Positions 9,401-17,474 of a stretch of DNA of 45,007 bases are shown in pieces (positions within the stretch are counted from its first letter, which is position 1; each line of letters opens with the position of its first letter). Source of the stretch: Acidobacteriota bacterium (GTDB lineage Bacteria; Acidobacteriota; Thermoanaerobaculia; Gp7-AA8). Position numbers and translations under genes: made by a program. Below the pieces are notes generated by a model. It searched no databases, was not told the DNA's origin, and saw only the letters and a program-made list of their open reading frames with translations. Where the stretch lies: assembly GCA_016184115.1 (NCBI GenBank), contig JACPDH010000081.1:1-45007 (forward strand). The letters are read 5' to 3'.

Positions 9401-10010
9401 TCAGGTTTCGAGTGACCTCGGCGAGCGTGTCGTCGATCCGCACGAGGTTCGCCTGCGTTTCGTCGAGCTTGAGCTCGGCGGCACGGCGCTTCGTCTTGTA
9501 CTTCGTGATCCCGGCCGCTTCTTCGATGAGCTTGCGGCGATCCTGAGGCTTGTTGGAGACGATCAGATCGATCCGCCCCTGCTCCATCACCGAGTACTGG
9601 CGGATGCCGAGGCCGGTGTCCATCAGGATGTCGGAAATGTCCTTGAGGCGAACGCGCTTGCCGTTGAGCTTGAACTCCGATTCGCCGCTCCGGTAGACCC
9701 GGCGCTGGATCACGATCTTTCCGTTGTCCGCCGCGGGGTGGTCCTCTTCGGTCGCAAGAGTAATGGTTGCTTCGCCCATGCCGAGAGGCTTGCGACGCTC
9801 GGAGCCCTGGAAGATCACGTCCTCCATCTTTTCGCCGCGGATGCTCGTGGCGCGATGCTCTCCGAGAACCCAGATGAGGGCGTCGGAGATGTTCGACTTG
9901 CCACAGCCGTTCGGACCGACGATGGCGGTCAGCGACGCCGGGAAGAGGATCTCGGCAGGGTCGTAGAAGGACTTGAAACCGTTGATCTGGAGCTTTTCGA
10001 GACGGAACAT
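6495..10010 (-). CDS. smc: Chromosome segregation protein SMC
   Basis: Structural maintenance of chromosomes ATPase (1171 aa), the core of the condensin that organises and segregates the nucleoid. It begins MFRLEKLQINGFKSF, typical of the family. Walker A GPNGCGKSN is at residues 32-40. Two long coiled coils rich in Glu, Ala, Arg and Gln flank a hinge near 500-650. The C-terminal head has the signature LSGGE at 1077-1081 and Walker B CLLDEVD at about 1102. I prefer ATG at 10010; an upstream in-frame ATG at 10067 adds 19 residues not expected in SMC, although a GGGGTGG sits next to it. No scpA or scpB is nearby. It is divergent from the hydrolase at 10206. Confidence 0.97.
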   Translation of the reverse strand: MFRLEKLQINGFKSFYDPAEILFPASLTAIVGPNGCGKSNISDALIWVLGEHRATSIRGEKMEDVIFQGSERRKPLGMGEATITLATEEDHPAADNGKIVIQRRVYRSGESEFKLNGKRVRLKDISDILMDTGLGIRQYSVMEQGRIDLIVSNKPQDRRKLIEEAAGITKYKTKRRAAELKLDETQANLVRIDDTLAEVTRNLNSLKRQAAKARRHKELVDQLGGAKRSLYAGRVIGARSELGESESSVVVAQNLESEAAATLGGDEAQLAETRALFAERSAQASALREEMARLGAEAERLRAFLAQSETNLTDLQQRSENARAQVASIETEAREQQDVLTEKGRALEAATAERDQLRAASEEHERERQQQADAVRTTERELATAREQLMKTIARISESRNQLHQLEIAVEKCDFYLGKLIDTAKKASEELDGASLRMTQWQQAVSEAETALVEATAAAKAALELRDELAVRRQRTLDTLKSTRDSISQTTYRIDSLRSLLTSLESQDEDVRRAILEYVPHARSAAESVSAAPGYESALDTLLRDITRALVVDDSRTAIEAIRRLHDRGAGRGAFLALDFSPEGGTSIRTSIADAIVGVGPIADAVRASVPEAFVVDNLESAIVEARRKPDATFITRDGDVVRGPLVIGGKKEGTRGIFEIKRQLHDLEQLLSTEEAKATGIASALEALERELADADDARILAEEKSRQAEIEMRERVAARDRVRTELQRFEQDLAVATEERSLYEDERRQLEQRREEAISGLRAQEETERETQQRIAELDQSLTDARTRFEATTEIAASARVELETAIGNVNGTQREYENFSRVVASLTQRFQHLQTEIGSLEGKIGDTGVAAEHARVELDVALNAHHALGEQRVSLESEVAGLESAVTSLDAKAITSRTDWNAKRDALFESERRLDRARAAFDLLREQLSLDLHCTIDMLDEAVPPESDEMRADLESKVSQLTEQIERIGPVNVLAIDEYKELEEREHFLRTQRDDLVQAIESLRQTIRKINVTSRDLFREAFTAVNLHFIEIFQSLFGGGRAGIQLLDEEDILESGIEIIAQPPGKKTQSIALLSGGERALTALALLFAIFRYKPSPFCLLDEVDAPLDEVNNERFVRLVRQMTGETQFIVITHSKRTMEAAEALYGVTMEEAGCSRLVSVNFADIEA

Positions 10011-10205
10011 TTCGCGTGTTTTGACCTGATTCTCGGTGTCGAGGACGGCGGATCTTAGCAGATTCATTCCACCCCAACCAGCGAAAGGGAGAACGCAGAA
10101 GCGCCGCAGTACAGTCCGTGCGCCGCAAGTCGTTTTGCCCCAGAATATGGCGGAAACGGAGCGATTCGGGCGCGCTGGCGCGACTGCGCTCTGAAGTGTC
10201 GCGAT

Positions 10206-11327
10206 ATGTGTGCACTCGCTGTCGATCGGATGTCTATGACGGAGGCAATCGAGGCGCTGCTCGATGAGCAGATCGCCGCGGGAGAGTTTCCCGGTGCTGC
10301 CTGGGCCGTGCGGTTCCGCGGCGGCGAGATCGCTGCGGGCGCGCGCGGCCTCGCCGCGCGCCTTCCTGCGCCACGCGGCGCGACCGCGAATACGATCTGG
10401 GACGCGGCCTCGCTCACCAAACCGCTCGTGACCGCGACGCTTGCACTTCTTGCGGTCGATACCGGCACCATGCGGCTCGCTGACCCCGTCATTCGTCTGG
10501 CACCCGAATTGAAAGCGTCACGGGGTGCGGACCGGATCACGCTTGCCGATCTACTCGCGCATCGCGCCGGATTCCAGGCCTGGTATCCGCTTTACACCGA
10601 GGCCGCGGACCGAGACGGATACCTCAATGCGATCGCCCGCAGGCCGCTGCGTTACTGGCCGGGGAGCGGCGAGATCTACACATGCCTCGGCTTCATTCTC
10701 CTTGGAGTCGTCCTCGAACGGCTTTTCGATCGATCGCTTCCCGATCTCGCACGCGAGAGGCTTTTCGAGCCGCTCGGACTGCGTGATTCCCACCTCTGTC
10801 CCAACGCGGCGCTCCGCCCTCGAATCGCGCCGACGGAGCTCGGCAACGCGCATGAGCGATTGATGGTGTGTGATCGCGGGCTCTCCTTCAGCGGTTTCCG
10901 AGAGACGCTGATTCACGGCGAAGTGAATGACGGCAATGCCTTTCACATGGGAGGTGCGGCAGGGAACGCGGGCCTCTTCTCGACGGCAAGCGACGTGGTG
11001 CAACTGGCGGCAACCTTTCTCGATGACGGCGGCGAGCTGCTATCGCCCGCGCTTCGGAACTCCGCGACGAGGAATCAGACACTTGGGCTCGCCGAGGGCA
11101 GAGGCTTCGGCTGGCTGCTGCGGGGAGACTCGCCTTCGCATCCGGCGGCGCCATTATCGCGCGGCGCGTTCGGTCACACGGGGTTCACGGGATGCAGCGT
11201 CTGGTGTGATGCGTCGCGCGGTGTCGTCGTGGCGCTCATGACGAACCGCATTCATCCATCGGTGGAGCCAACGTCGATTCAGGCCGTGAGGCGGCGACTC
11301 AACGAGATCGTGGTCGGATACGTCTGA
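10206..11327 (+). CDS. Serine hydrolase of the beta-lactamase / class C (PF00144) family
   Basis: Serine hydrolase of 373 aa with the penicillin-binding fold. Visible motifs: S-x-x-K at Ser69-Lys72 (SLTK), the tyrosine motif at Tyr158 in YTCLGFILLG where many relatives have YSN, and the third motif HTG at 324-326 in place of KTG. The stretch around residues 238-262 (GEVNDGNA through AGNAGLF) is typical of the esterase/D-aminopeptidase-like branch rather than true AmpC. No signal peptide is evident, so it is probably cytoplasmic. Substrate unknown; an esterase or peptidase acting on cell-wall or small-molecule substrates is possible. The start is uncertain: ATG at 10206, 10230 and 10236 are all in frame, and none has a good Shine-Dalgarno. 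Confidence 0.85.
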   Translation: MCALAVDRMSMTEAIEALLDEQIAAGEFPGAAWAVRFRGGEIAAGARGLAARLPAPRGATANTIWDAASLTKPLVTATLALLAVDTGTMRLADPVIRLAPELKASRGADRITLADLLAHRAGFQAWYPLYTEAADRDGYLNAIARRPLRYWPGSGEIYTCLGFILLGVVLERLFDRSLPDLARERLFEPLGLRDSHLCPNAALRPRIAPTELGNAHERLMVCDRGLSFSGFRETLIHGEVNDGNAFHMGGAAGNAGLFSTASDVVQLAATFLDDGGELLSPALRNSATRNQTLGLAEGRGFGWLLRGDSPSHPAAPLSRGAFGHTGFTGCSVWCDASRGVVVALMTNRIHPSVEPTSIQAVRRRLNEIVVGYV

Positions 11328-11403
11328 GATCGAGTTCACGCCTGGGGCCAGGACGTGCGTAGGTCGGCGCCGATGGGTAGGGTCGCTGTGGGCTGCCAAC
11401 CTG

Positions 11404-11409
11404 TAGAAT
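11404..11409 (+). promoter_or_regulatory. -10-like element TAGAAT for the kinase gene (near-leaderless)
   Basis: TAGAAT ends 10 nt before the ATG at 11420 and 7 nt before an in-frame TTG at 11417. No Shine-Dalgarno lies between. A transcript starting at the usual distance from a -10 box would begin at or within a few bases of the start codon. No good -35 is visible. Confidence 0.5.
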
Positions 11410-11419
11410 CTTCATATTG

Positions 11420-13231
11420 ATGGAAGCGGGTCAACGATTCGGTGCCTACCATCTCGTCTCCCTGATAGGCGCGGGAGGGATGGGCGAGGTATGGAAGGCC
11501 GAGGATGAGAGCCTGCGGCGAACCGTAGCGATCAAGATCCTCCCCGCGGCCAATGCGCAGGATCGGGAGTCGAATGATCGGTTCAAGCGCGAGGCGCGAA
11601 CCGCGGCGCAGCTCAATCACCCGAACATCGCGACGATCTTCTCGATCGATCAGTTCGAGGATCGGGCGTTCATCGTCATGGAGTATGTCGATGGCGAGCC
11701 GCTGTCGAAGCTGATCCTGGGCTCGCGTTTGAATCCCGGCGAGGTAATTGCCATCGCAAGGAGCGTAGCAGACGCTCTCGCGGAGGCGCACGAGAAAGGC
11801 ATCGTGCATCGCGACATCAAACCCGACAACGTCGTCGTGTCGGGCCGGCAGGTGAAGGTCCTCGATTTCGGCATCGCGAAGCGTTACGGCCTCGACGGGG
11901 AGTCTCCCGGCGCCGCAAAGAGCGACACGGAGTTTCGCACGCAGGCGGGAATCATCGTCGGCACGGTGCAATACATGTCTCCTGAGCAGGCGATGGGGAA
12001 GAAGCTGGACGGACGGAGCGACATATTCTCGTTAGGCGTAGTGATGTATGAGGCGCTGACGGGAAAGCTGCCATTTGTGGGAGATTCGCCCGCGCTGACG
12101 CTGACGCGGATCATCCGCGACGATCCGCCCCACGTGCGCGTCACGAAACCGGGACTCTCTCCGAAGCTCGGCGCAGTCGTGATGCGATGTCTGGAGAAGG
12201 ATCCTGTGCGACGGTTTCAGAATGCGCATGACGTCGTGGCCGCGCTCGACGAGAGGATGCTCGCGGAGGTGACGGACCGCGCGCCGGAGAGAGTGTCCGA
12301 ACGCGACACTCCGACGGCGATCGCGGCTCCCAGGCCTTCCACGCGCTCGAGTCCTCGCGCCGCACGGACGGTGATCGAGAAGGTTCCGCAGGCGAGGCGC
12401 TCGTCGTCGTTCGCGTGGATCGTCGCGATGATCGTGTTGGTGATCGCGAGCATCGCCGCCACTGCGTTCTACCTCGCGCGCGACGGGAAACCAACCGTGG
12501 AGGGAGTGGAGGCAAAGGTGCGGGCGCCCGAATCGTCGCCTGCTGGCACGACGATCGCCGTTACGATGCCGGAAGCGCCGGGAGAGACGGAGATGGCTCC
12601 GACCGCGACGCTCGTCGACGTCATTCCGGCGGTCGCGACCGCGAGCGGAGCTGCTCCCGGCGTCGAAGGAAAGGTGGAATCGACTGGAGCACGACCGGAA
12701 CCACCGCTCGGCCGGACCGTTCGTTCTCCGGCTTCTCGCGAGTTGCCGCCTAACGCAACGATTGCGGAGCAGGCTGACTATTATTACGACCAGGGGTTGC
12801 GCGAGGTGGAGCGGCGACAACCGCTCGAGGCGTATGCGTCGTTCAACAAAGTCGTGGCGCTCGAGCCGGATCGCGCGGCTGCCTGGGTCCGCGCGGGAGA
12901 GCTCGCGCTCTTTCTCCGCAGCCCGCAGGAAGCGGTCGACCACTTCCGCCGAGCCGCAACGATCGGAAAGGGGCTCGACGAGCGTGACGCGCTGACAGCG
13001 ACGTTCGGCCGCGCGATTGCCAACAGCGACGTCGCCGCGATGGACGCGGCGTGCGAGAAGGCGCCTTTCGACCGAGTCTACAACGAGTTGCGGCGGATGG
13101 CGACGAAGCGTGGCGCGACCGACTGCCCGGCTCCGATCGGCGTTGGACTCGAGGCCGGTCGCGGCCCGGCACTCCGGGGCGGCTCGAAGCCCGGTTCCGC
13201 TCCATCGCCGCGACCGATTCGCAAGCCGTAA
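11420..13231 (+). CDS. Membrane-anchored Ser/Thr protein kinase with C-terminal TPR region
   Basis: Hanks-type kinase of 603 aa. The kinase domain spans about residues 7-280: glycine loop GAGGMGEV, Lys39 in AIKI, catalytic HRDIKPDN at 130-137, DFG at 149-151 and SPEQ in the activation region. All catalytic residues are present, so it should be active. A Pro/Ser/Arg-rich linker leads to one transmembrane helix at about 331-353. A low-complexity extracytoplasmic linker and a TPR-like helical region (about 448-520) follow, with a basic, Pro- and Gly-rich tail. The layout suggests a sensor that transmits across the inner membrane. Substrates are unknown. It is followed by the M20 deacylase, which has its own promoter-like element. 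Confidence 0.93.
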   Translation: MEAGQRFGAYHLVSLIGAGGMGEVWKAEDESLRRTVAIKILPAANAQDRESNDRFKREARTAAQLNHPNIATIFSIDQFEDRAFIVMEYVDGEPLSKLILGSRLNPGEVIAIARSVADALAEAHEKGIVHRDIKPDNVVVSGRQVKVLDFGIAKRYGLDGESPGAAKSDTEFRTQAGIIVGTVQYMSPEQAMGKKLDGRSDIFSLGVVMYEALTGKLPFVGDSPALTLTRIIRDDPPHVRVTKPGLSPKLGAVVMRCLEKDPVRRFQNAHDVVAALDERMLAEVTDRAPERVSERDTPTAIAAPRPSTRSSPRAARTVIEKVPQARRSSSFAWIVAMIVLVIASIAATAFYLARDGKPTVEGVEAKVRAPESSPAGTTIAVTMPEAPGETEMAPTATLVDVIPAVATASGAAPGVEGKVESTGARPEPPLGRTVRSPASRELPPNATIAEQADYYYDQGLREVERRQPLEAYASFNKVVALEPDRAAAWVRAGELALFLRSPQEAVDHFRRAATIGKGLDERDALTATFGRAIANSDVAAMDAACEKAPFDRVYNELRRMATKRGATDCPAPIGVGLEAGRGPALRGGSKPGSAPSPRPIRKP

Positions 13232-13337
13232 CGCGGACTCGTGCCGACAGCGGGGCCGGCGCGCGGGCCGATCTCGGCGCCTTGTATTCGCGTACCGCGC
13301 ACGCTCCTCGCAACGAAGCCTCGCGAATGATCCGGGC

Positions 13338-13343
13338 TAGAAT
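13338..13343 (+). promoter_or_regulatory. -10-like element TAGAAT for the M20 gene (leaderless)
   Basis: TAGAAT ends 7 nt before ATG 13351, with no Shine-Dalgarno between. The alternative ATG at 13342 overlaps the element itself, which favours 13351 as the start and a leaderless mRNA. Confidence 0.5.
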
Positions 13344-13350
13344 GCCGTCG

Positions 13351-14379
13351 ATGCCCATCGACCCGATCCTTCTCGCGCGTCAGTTGATCGACATCGCGTC
13401 GCCAACCGAGCACGAGCGCGCGGTCGCCGAATTTATCGAGCCTCTCTTGTCATCGCTCGGGTTCGCCTGCGAGAGGCAATTCGTCAGCGCCGACCGGTTC
13501 AACATCCTGGCGCGAACCGCCTCGCGACCCAGGGTGATCCTCTGCACGCACCTCGACACCGTCCCTCCTTTCATCGCCTCGTCCGAGGATGCCACGCATC
13601 TCTACGGCCGGGGAGCATGTGATACGAAGGGACTGATGGCTGCGATGATCGGCGCGGCGGAGGAGCTGCTACGCGACGGTGTCGACTCCTTCGGCATACT
13701 GCTCGTCGTCGGCGAAGAGACCGACTCGATCGGTGCCAAGAAGGCGAACGAGCACTTCGCCGGTATCGGCAGCGAGTACGTCGTCGTCGGAGAACCAACG
13801 GAATCGAAGTTCGTTCGCGCGTCGAAAGGTGCGCTGACGCTGAAGGTTGGGTTTCACGGCGTCGCCGCGCACTCCGCCTATCCCGAACGCGGCGATTCGG
13901 CAATCTTGAAGCTCGCCGAAGCCGTCAGGGCGATCTCCGCCTACGACTGGGGCGTGTCGCCATCGCTCGGTCGCACGACTGCGAACGTCGGCGTCGTCAG
14001 TGGGGGGCTCAAGCCGAACATCGTGCCTCCGTCAGCGGAGCTCGAGATGATCTTTCGCGTCGTCGAGGAGCCGGAAGTCGTTCTTCGGAGACTCGAAGCG
14101 CTCGTCGAGCCGTTAGGCGGAACGGTGATGCGTTGGTACGGAAATGCACCGGTTCCGATGGTCGTTCCGCGTGGAGTCGAGTCGACGGTCGTCGCGTTCA
14201 ATACCGACGCCCCTCACCTTCCGAAGATTGGGAAGCCGCTCCTCTTCGGCCCGGGATCGATTCTCGACGCGCACACGGAGGGGGAGAGGATCGCGAAGTC
14301 GGAGCTCCTCGATTCCATGGATACTTACCGCGGACTCGTCGTTGACCTCATCGAAGGCAGGGTGGTGGAACATGAGTAG
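13351..14379 (+). CDS. M20-family metallodeacylase (ArgE/DapE-like)
   Basis: Zinc-dependent amidohydrolase of 342 aa in the acetylornithine deacetylase / succinyl-diaminopimelate desuccinylase group. The order of motifs fits: CTHLDTVPP (first metal His and Asp), GRGACDTKG (bridging Asp), GEETDS (catalytic and metal Glu), GEPT, a dimerisation domain with [11 protein letters not shown], and HTEGE near the C-terminus. Members cleave N-acyl groups from amino acids; the exact substrate cannot be read here. ArgE-, DapE- or LysK-like activity are the alternatives. It overlaps the following thiolase by 8 bp, so the two are co-translated. Start chosen from the leaderless promoter geometry. Confidence 0.88.
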   Translation: MPIDPILLARQLIDIASPTEHERAVAEFIEPLLSSLGFACERQFVSADRFNILARTASRPRVILCTHLDTVPPFIASSEDATHLYGRGACDTKGLMAAMIGAAEELLRDGVDSFGILLVVGEETDSIGAKKANEHFAGIGSEYVVVGEPTESKFVRASKGALTLKVGFHGVAAHSAYPERGDSAILKLAEAVRAISAYDWGVSPSLGRTTANVGVVSGGLKPNIVPPSAELEMIFRVVEEPEVVLRRLEALVEPLGGTVMRWYGNAPVPMVVPRGVESTVVAFNTDAPHLPKIGKPLLFGPGSILDAHTEGERIAKSELLDSMDTYRGLVVDLIEGRVVEHE

Positions 14380-15562
14380 GCTTGAGGAAGACGTATTCAT
14401 TGTCGAGCCGTTGCGAACAGCGATCGGTAAGTTCGGCGGGTCGCTCGCTTCGGAATCGGCCGTGCAACTCGGTGCCTTCATTGCGCGTGAGGTCGTGTCG
14501 CGTGCCGGTGTCGATCCCCTCACGATCGACGAGGTCGTCTTTGGCCACGCACGCCAGGCTGGCGCGGGACCGAACCCGGCCCGACAGATTGCAGTCAGGT
14601 CGGGTTTGACCCCGAGCGTTCCCGCCTACACGGTGAACCAGGCCTGCGCTTCGGGCCTGCGCTCGATCTGGAGCGCCGCCGACCAGATCCGCCTCGGCGA
14701 GGCTGCGATCGTTCTCGCGGGCGGCACGGAATCGATGTCGAACACGCCTTACATGGTTCCGCGCGTCCGTTGGGGATTGCGCATGGGCGATGCCGAGCTC
14801 GTCGACGGGATGACACGCGACGGCTTCATGTGCCCTCTTGCCGACCAGTTGATGGGAGCGACGGCTGAGAATCTCGCAGATCAGTACGCGCTCACGAGGA
14901 GCGAGCAGGATGCCTACGCAGTCGAATCGCAGCGCAAGGCGTCTGCCGCCTGGGCGGCCGGCGCATTCGATGCCGAGGTCGTGCCATACGTGATCGAGAC
15001 CAAGAAGGGGAGTGAGACATTCGGACGTGACGAGCACCTCCGGTCCGACGCGACCGTGGAAGGGATGAAAAAGCTCCCGCCGGTCTTTCGGAAGGACGGG
15101 ACGGTCCACGCGGGGAATTCGTCCGGGATCACGGACGGTGCCTCGGCGATGCTGGTCGCGAGTGGGGAGGCGGTTAGGGCGCAAGGGATGAAGCCGCTTG
15201 CGCGTATCGTCGGCTACGCTCAGGCGGGTGTCGACCCGAAGGTCATGGGAATCGGGCCGGTTCCCGCGACGCGGAGCCTTCTTTCGGAAGTCGGAATGAC
15301 ACTCGCGGACATTGACCTAGTGGAGCTCAATGAGGCGTTTGCCGCGCAGGTGATCGCGTGCGATCGGGAGCTCGGATTCGACCACGACCGACTCAACGTC
15401 CACGGTGGATCGATTGCACTCGGGCACCCGATCGGGTGCACCGGAGCGAGGATCGTCACGACACTCGTGCATGCGCTGCGCCGGCACGACAAGGCCGTTG
15501 GCCTCGCGACGCTTTGCGTGTCTGGAGGCATGGGAATGTCGATGATCGTGGAGCGCGTCTGA
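14372..15562 (+). CDS. Thiolase (acetyl-CoA acyltransferase family)
   Basis: Thiolase of 396 aa. The acylated nucleophile is Cys92 in NQACASGL. The C-terminal half has [16 protein letters not shown] with the catalytic His, and the second active-site Cys in CVSGGMG. It is about as similar in design to beta-oxidation thiolases as to biosynthetic ones, so chain-length preference is not decided. A second thiolase lies at 40266 beside CoA-transferase genes and is more clearly the acetoacetyl-CoA enzyme. The ATG at 14372 sits inside the end of the M20 gene, with GGTGGTGG just upstream. TatD follows after 5 nt. Confidence 0.93.
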   Translation: MSRLEEDVFIVEPLRTAIGKFGGSLASESAVQLGAFIAREVVSRAGVDPLTIDEVVFGHARQAGAGPNPARQIAVRSGLTPSVPAYTVNQACASGLRSIWSAADQIRLGEAAIVLAGGTESMSNTPYMVPRVRWGLRMGDAELVDGMTRDGFMCPLADQLMGATAENLADQYALTRSEQDAYAVESQRKASAAWAAGAFDAEVVPYVIETKKGSETFGRDEHLRSDATVEGMKKLPPVFRKDGTVHAGNSSGITDGASAMLVASGEAVRAQGMKPLARIVGYAQAGVDPKVMGIGPVPATRSLLSEVGMTLADIDLVELNEAFAAQVIACDRELGFDHDRLNVHGGSIALGHPIGCTGARIVTTLVHALRRHDKAVGLATLCVSGGMGMSMIVERV

Positions 15563-15567
15563 GCGCG

Positions 15568-16341
15568 ATGGCTCGCCTGACCGACAGTCACTGCCATCTC
15601 GCGATGTACGAAGGCGCCGACGACGCGATCGCGCGGTCGCGCGCCGCGGGTCTTCGCGGCATCGTGGTGCCGGCGACACGGCTCGACGACCTCGAGGCAT
15701 GCGTACGGCTCGCTGAGGCGAATGGTGACGTCTGGGCGGCCGTCGGCTTCCACCCGCACGAGGCGAAGGACTTTGATGACGACGCCGCGGCAACAGTCGA
15801 GCGGTTGGCCTCACATCCACGCGTCGTTGCCATTGGCGAGATTGGGCTCGACTATCACTACGATCATTCGCCTCGGGAGATACAGCGGCAAGTATTCGCG
15901 AGGCAGATCGCGATCGCGAACCGCGCCGGCCTTCCTGTGATCGTCCATAACCGGGAATCGATCGGCGACCTCGTCGAGACGATCGAAAGCGGCGAAAGCT
16001 CGGGCGTCCGCGGCGTGCTCCACTCCTACACGGAGTCGTACGAAGTGGCAACGACGCTCATCGACCGAGGCTTCTTCATTTCATTCTCCGGTATCCTCAC
16101 ATTCCGTAGCGCTCAAGCGCTTCGCGACGTGGCGAAGCGGCTTCCGCGCGACCGCGTCCTCATCGAGACAGACACCCCTTACCTTGCACCGGTGCCACAC
16201 CGAGGTCAGAGGAACGAGCCGGCATGGGTCGAGCGGGTTGCCGAGACACTCGCGGAGCTCTGGGAGATCCCGTTCGAGGGCGTCGCCGAGATCACGACAC
16301 GCAATTTTGAATCCGCGTTCGGCGTAAGCGTCGGGAGCTGA
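15568..16341 (+). CDS. tatD: TatD family metal-dependent deoxyribonuclease
   Basis: TIM-barrel hydrolase of 257 aa, normal length for TatD. Metal ligands are visible in order: DSHCHL (His8, His10), GEIGLDYHY (Glu), VIVHNRE (His), LHSYTE (His) and ETDTPYL (Asp). TatD proteins are 3'-5' exonucleases linked to DNA repair and turnover. It begins 5 nt after the thiolase stop and reads as part of the same operon. The LAB_N protein starts 27 nt after its stop. Confidence 0.94.
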   Translation: MARLTDSHCHLAMYEGADDAIARSRAAGLRGIVVPATRLDDLEACVRLAEANGDVWAAVGFHPHEAKDFDDDAAATVERLASHPRVVAIGEIGLDYHYDHSPREIQRQVFARQIAIANRAGLPVIVHNRESIGDLVETIESGESSGVRGVLHSYTESYEVATTLIDRGFFISFSGILTFRSAQALRDVAKRLPRDRVLIETDTPYLAPVPHRGQRNEPAWVERVAETLAELWEIPFEGVAEITTRNFESAFGVSVGS

Positions 16342-16368
16342 CGCTCGCGCGGCGCATGAGGTGACACG

Positions 16369-16707
16369 ATGGAGTCTGGAAGCTTTCTGCAACCTTTCGT
16401 AGGCCCGTGGCTCGCATGGTTCTACGCCGACTCACGTTGGTGGACGGTGTTCGGCCTGGCAGGGAACGCGGTTTTTTCGGCTAGGTTCGTCGTGCAGTGG
16501 ATCACATCGGAAAAGAAGAAGGCACTCGTGGTGCCTCCGATTTTCTGGCACCTCAGTTTCTGGGGGAGTCTCATCACTCTCGTCTACGCGTTCCATGTAG
16601 ACAAGCTCCCGATCATCCTCGGCTACGTTGCGCTTCCGTTCATCTACGGACGCAATCTGGTGCTTCTCAAGCGCCATCCGGTGACTGGCGGGCCGAACGG
16701 CGTGTGA
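16369..16707 (+). CDS. Small membrane protein with lipid-A-disaccharide synthase N-terminal (LAB_N) domain
   Basis: A 112-aa protein made almost entirely of a LAB_N domain (PF07578), with three hydrophobic segments near residues 25-45, 56-75 and 80-97. Motifs such as NAVFSARFVVQW and the SEK and FWHLSFWG blocks are typical. In lipid A synthase fusions this domain precedes LpxB; stand-alone copies often sit in lipid or glycan transfer clusters. The ATG has GAGGTG about 6 nt upstream. The role is not proven; membrane glycolipid handling is the best guess. Confidence 0.85.
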   Translation: MESGSFLQPFVGPWLAWFYADSRWWTVFGLAGNAVFSARFVVQWITSEKKKALVVPPIFWHLSFWGSLITLVYAFHVDKLPIILGYVALPFIYGRNLVLLKRHPVTGGPNGV

Positions 16708-16752
16708 CCTACGAACTAGCCCGCCCATCGTCTTGGGATTATCGTGTTCACG

Positions 16753-17313
16753 ATGGGAATCCCCGCTGCGAGCGGCCTGCTCGGACGCGACGATCGCGAA
16801 GCGCTCCTCCGGATAGCGCGCGAATCGATCGCGGCGCGGCTCCGACACACGCCGCCTCCTGGCGAGCGTCGCTCGGAAGCCCTGGAGCGACCCGCGGGTG
16901 CGTTTGTGACGCTGACGATTGACGGTGATCTGCGCGGGTGTATCGGGACACTCGATGCGTCGCGCCCGCTTCACCGCGCGGTTTCCGAAAGCGCCGTGAG
17001 CGCCGCGATGCGCGATCCACGTTTCCCTCCACTGACGCCGGGCGAGCTCGAGAGCGTAAGGCTGGAGATTTCGGTGCTCGGCGATTTCGTCCCGGTGTTG
17101 GATCCTACTGACATCGTGATCGGGCGCGACGGACTGATGATCCGCGCGGGAGGGCGGAGCGGGCTTCTCCTGCCACAAGTGCCGGTCGAGCACGGGTGGG
17201 ATGTGATGACATTCCTCGAGCGCCTCTGCGTGAAAGCAGGACTCCCGCCTGGGAGTTGGCGGCGTAGTGACTGCATGCTCGAGCGCTTTCCGGCAGAGGT
17301 ATTCGGCGAGTAA
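16753..17313 (+). CDS. AMMECR1-domain protein (AmmeMemoRadiSam system protein A)
   Basis: A 186-aa AMMECR1-domain protein. The family hallmark around residues 57-65 (GDLRGCIGT) is present, followed by AAMRDPRFPPL and LEISVLG. In many bacteria and archaea this domain is encoded with a Memo-like protein and a radical SAM enzyme; neither partner is in this window. The biochemical function is unknown. The start is ambiguous: GTG at 16744 or ATG at 16753, neither with a Shine-Dalgarno. A weak GATTAT hexamer ends 10 nt before the ATG, resembling the leaderless arrangement of other genes here. Confidence 0.88.
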   Translation: MGIPAASGLLGRDDREALLRIARESIAARLRHTPPPGERRSEALERPAGAFVTLTIDGDLRGCIGTLDASRPLHRAVSESAVSAAMRDPRFPPLTPGELESVRLEISVLGDFVPVLDPTDIVIGRDGLMIRAGGRSGLLLPQVPVEHGWDVMTFLERLCVKAGLPPGSWRRSDCMLERFPAEVFGE

Positions 17314-17404
17314 TCGCCGTTCGGAACGGGAGAATCGGCGGCGTGAGCGCCTCCGATCGAGGCAACCGGAAGCCCTCGGCCGCAGCCGCCCCGGCACCTG
17401 TCAT

Positions 17405-17434
17405 TTGACACTAACCTCTTGTTTGCGCTAAGTT
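17405..17434 (+). promoter_or_regulatory. Sigma-70-type promoter of the LysM gene
   Basis: A perfect TTGACA (17405-17410), an 18-bp spacer and TAAGTT (17429-17434) in an unusually AT-rich patch. This leaves a leader of about 35 nt carrying a strong GGGGAGGGG before the ATG at 17475. Confidence 0.65.
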
Positions 17435-17474
17435 TTTGATTGAATTTTCGTTCTCACAGCCTGGGGAGGGGTAA

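Noticed and set aside
12032-12943. A 303-codon minus-strand frame inside the kinase gene
   Set aside because: Composition is almost only Arg, Ser, Pro and Gly, and the plus strand encodes an intact kinase with TPR region.
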